From Ruminococcaceae bacterium OttesenSCG-928-I18 (GTDB taxonomy: Bacteria; Bacillota; Clostridia; Oscillospirales; Ruminococcaceae), in contig JAJDHT010000008.1 in NCBI GenBank assembly GCA_030266325.1, forward strand, positions 1-44,485: DNA of 44,485 nt. The letters run 5' to 3'. The notes under the pieces are model-generated. The model was not told the origin of the DNA. It made no database searches and saw only the letters and a program-made list of their open reading frames with translations. Position numbers and translations under genes: made by a program. Position 1 is the first letter of the stretch, and each line of letters opens with the position of its first letter. Below are positions 42,754 through 44,485 of this stretch, one piece after another.

Positions 42754-44485
42754 ATGGTTGAGCTAAAGGGTCTGCCGGGGGCCCCCGGTGTTGCCGCGGG
42801 CCGGGTTTTGCTTTTGCAACCAGGCAGAATGCAGTTGCCGAAGGAGATTTCGGGCACGCTTTCCGCCGAGGTGGAAAAACTGAAAAAAGCCAGGGAAGTG
42901 TATCGGGACAGGCTCAAGAAACTTCATTCCTTTGCAAAAGAGCAGCAGGAAGAAGAAAACGCGGCCATCCTTTCGTCCTACTTGGAAATTGCAGACGACG
43001 CCCCATTTTTTGAGGAGGTAGAAAGCCTCATTCGGCGGGAAAAGGTGTCGGCCGCCTGGGCGCTCGACCAAAAATGCAGGTATACCGTCGAGCTTTTTGA
43101 CAAACTGCCCGAAGAGTATATGCGGCAGCGCGCCGAAGACGTCGACAACGTCTGCCGGGAACTCATCTGCGAGATGCAGGGGGTAAAACGCCTCGAACAC
43201 AAGGTGGGGGACGCCGGGGAAGATCACATCATCTTCGCCGAGGACCTCACCCCGGCCGAGACCATCCGCCTTGACAAAAAGAAGCTGCGGGGTCTTGTCA
43301 CGCAAAAGGGCGGCCCCACCTCCCACACCTCCATCCTTGCAAAAAACCTCGGCATTCCTGCGGTCGTGGGGCTGGGGGAGGGGTTTCTGAAGGCGAAAGG
43401 CAAGGAGCCGGCACTGATCGACGGGGATACAGGCACGGTGATCCTCTCGCCCAATTCCGAGCAGACACGCCGTTTCAGCGAAAAAATTCTCTATAACAAA
43501 GAGAGAAGGGAACAATATCTCTCGGCGGAAAAGCGGCCCGCCTGCACCCTCGACGGCAGGCCGATCTCGGTCTGCGTCAACACCGGCAGCGAAGAGGACC
43601 TGCGAGACTTCAAACCCGAGCGCTGCGACGGGATTGGGCTTTACCGTACCGAGCTGCTCTATCTTGGCAGGGATGCTTTTCCCAGTGATGAGGAACAGTA
43701 CGAGGCCTATAAAAAAGTGACGGAACAGGCGGGCGGAAAACCCGTCACCATCCGCACCCTGGATGTGGGAGGGGACAAAACAGCCGGATACATGCACCTT
43801 CCCGAAGAGCAAAACCCCTTCCTCGGCTACCGTGCCATCCGCATCAGCCTCGACAAAAAAGAGGTCTTCCTCACCCAGCTTCGCTCGATCCTGCGCGCTT
43901 CCGTCCACGGAAAGGTGCAGCTCATGTTCCCCATGATCGTCACCCTGGAGGAACTGTTACAGGCAAAAGAGCTGCTTTCGCAGGCGAAAGAGCAGCTGCG
44001 GGAGCGGGGTGAAAAGTATAATGAGGAGATGCCTGTCGGCATCATGGTGGAAACACCGGCCGCCGTGCTGCTCTGCGACCGTCTTTCCCCCCATGTGGAT
44101 TTTTTCAGCATCGGCACGAACGACCTCATCCAGTACACCACCGCCACCGACCGCATGAACGAGCGGATACAGTACCTTTTCGACCCCTTCAATATCTCCG
44201 TGCTTCGCAGTGTCAGCCTTGTCTGTGAGGCCGCCCAGCGCCATGGGGTGCCCGTGTCCATCTGTGGCGAGTCCGCCTCCGAACCCTGGCTCATTCCGCT
44301 GTGGGTGGGCCTCGGTGTCTCGGGGCTCAGTGTTTCCCCTGGATTGGTCGGGCGCACAAAAACCATCATCAGCAGGTTGGACACTTCCGAAATGCAGCGC
44401 GAAGCGCAGCACATCGTCACCAGTTTTGGAGAGCTTGACAGGGTCAAAAAGCAACTGCGTCAGCTATGCGAGAGCCTCGGTTTCT
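42754..44485 (+). CDS. ptsI: phosphoenolpyruvate--protein phosphotransferase (PTS enzyme I), 3' end cut by the window
   Basis: Enzyme I takes phosphate from PEP and passes it to HPr. The reading frame is open from ATG 42754 to the last base, 577 codons, and reaches family length (570-575 residues), so only a few residues and the stop are missing. The N-terminus LKGLPGAPGVAAGRVLLL is typical. The phospho-His is His191 in GGPTSHTSILAKN. The PEP-binding TIM barrel has GIGLYRTELL, TLDVGGDK, MVETPAAV, GTNDLIQYT and ICGESAS with the catalytic Cys. AGGGAG lies upstream of the ATG. It follows the ABC-2 permease after 15 bases. Confidence 0.95.
   Translation, partial: MVELKGLPGAPGVAAGRVLLLQPGRMQLPKEISGTLSAEVEKLKKAREVYRDRLKKLHSFAKEQQEEENAAILSSYLEIADDAPFFEEVESLIRREKVSAAWALDQKCRYTVELFDKLPEEYMRQRAEDVDNVCRELICEMQGVKRLEHKVGDAGEDHIIFAEDLTPAETIRLDKKKLRGLVTQKGGPTSHTSILAKNLGIPAVVGLGEGFLKAKGKEPALIDGDTGTVILSPNSEQTRRFSEKILYNKERREQYLSAEKRPACTLDGRPISVCVNTGSEEDLRDFKPERCDGIGLYRTELLYLGRDAFPSDEEQYEAYKKVTEQAGGKPVTIRTLDVGGDKTAGYMHLPEEQNPFLGYRAIRISLDKKEVFLTQLRSILRASVHGKVQLMFPMIVTLEELLQAKELLSQAKEQLRERGEKYNEEMPVGIMVETPAAVLLCDRLSPHVDFFSIGTNDLIQYTTATDRMNERIQYLFDPFNISVLRSVSLVCEAAQRHGVPVSICGESASEPWLIPLWVGLGVSGLSVSPGLVGRTKTIISRLDTSEMQREAQHIVTSFGELDRVKKQLRQLCESLGF

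Overview
The window is one continuous stretch of a GC-rich bacterial chromosome. Gene content and order point to Bacillota, class Clostridia: RNase J, gdpP-rplI-dnaB, tilS-hpt-ftsH, a DUF4364 protein, a DUF4093/RNase M5-like toprim protein, AlaS with the Cys-rich insert seen in Firmicutes, HPr with both the His15 and Ser46 sites, and Shine-Dalgarno sites of the AGGAGG type. I cannot fix the family; an Oscillospirales- or Christensenellales-like lineage is a guess. I see no rRNA, tRNA, insertion sequence, phage gene or CRISPR array.

Layout. (1) Bases 1-2110: an AT-richer left edge with an unrecognised helical-repeat protein, then a P-loop (uridine kinase-like) protein ending at a clear terminator. 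(2) 2116-6504, minus strand: purC alone; an unrecognised Gln/Ala-rich protein with its own consensus promoter and terminator; and an operon rnhA-mnmA-mscS, in which rnhA appears to start at ATA. (3) 6731-21760, plus strand: a long housekeeping run rnjA, gdpP, rplI, dnaB, tilS, hpt, ftsH, a divergent type IIA topoisomerase pair and secG, closed by a strong terminator. It covers RNA decay, c-di-AMP turnover, translation, replication, tRNA-Ile2 lysidine formation, purine salvage, membrane proteolysis, DNA topology and secretion. (4) 21781-26428: rnr, then a membrane nucleotide-sugar dehydratase and a phosphoglycosyl transferase that together could begin a surface glycan. (5) 26472-28031: a divergent pair, a DUF4364 regulator-like protein and a ferritin-like/VIT1 iron transporter. 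(6) 28083-36293: alaS, a HIT protein, a phosphoribosyltransferase, comEC, holA and a toprim-HAD fusion, tightly packed and ending at a bidirectional terminator. (7) 36403-38724, minus strand: an HPr-like protein without the active histidine, an AI-2E family transporter and a DUF308 membrane protein. (8) 38847-44485, plus strand: azlC-azlD, then ptsH, an ABC-2 exporter pair and ptsI. ptsI runs off the right edge.

Most of the window is ordinary clostridial core genome. The points most worth a second look are the ATA start of rnhA, the RNase M5-like/HAD fusion with an altered HAD motif I, the divergent topoisomerase pair with Gln at the quinolone-site serine, the His-less HPr-like protein, the comEC gene whose C-terminal hydrolase domain has lost its metal ligands, and a terminator-like hairpin in the rnjA leader. 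I found nothing I can defend as a wholly new multi-gene system.
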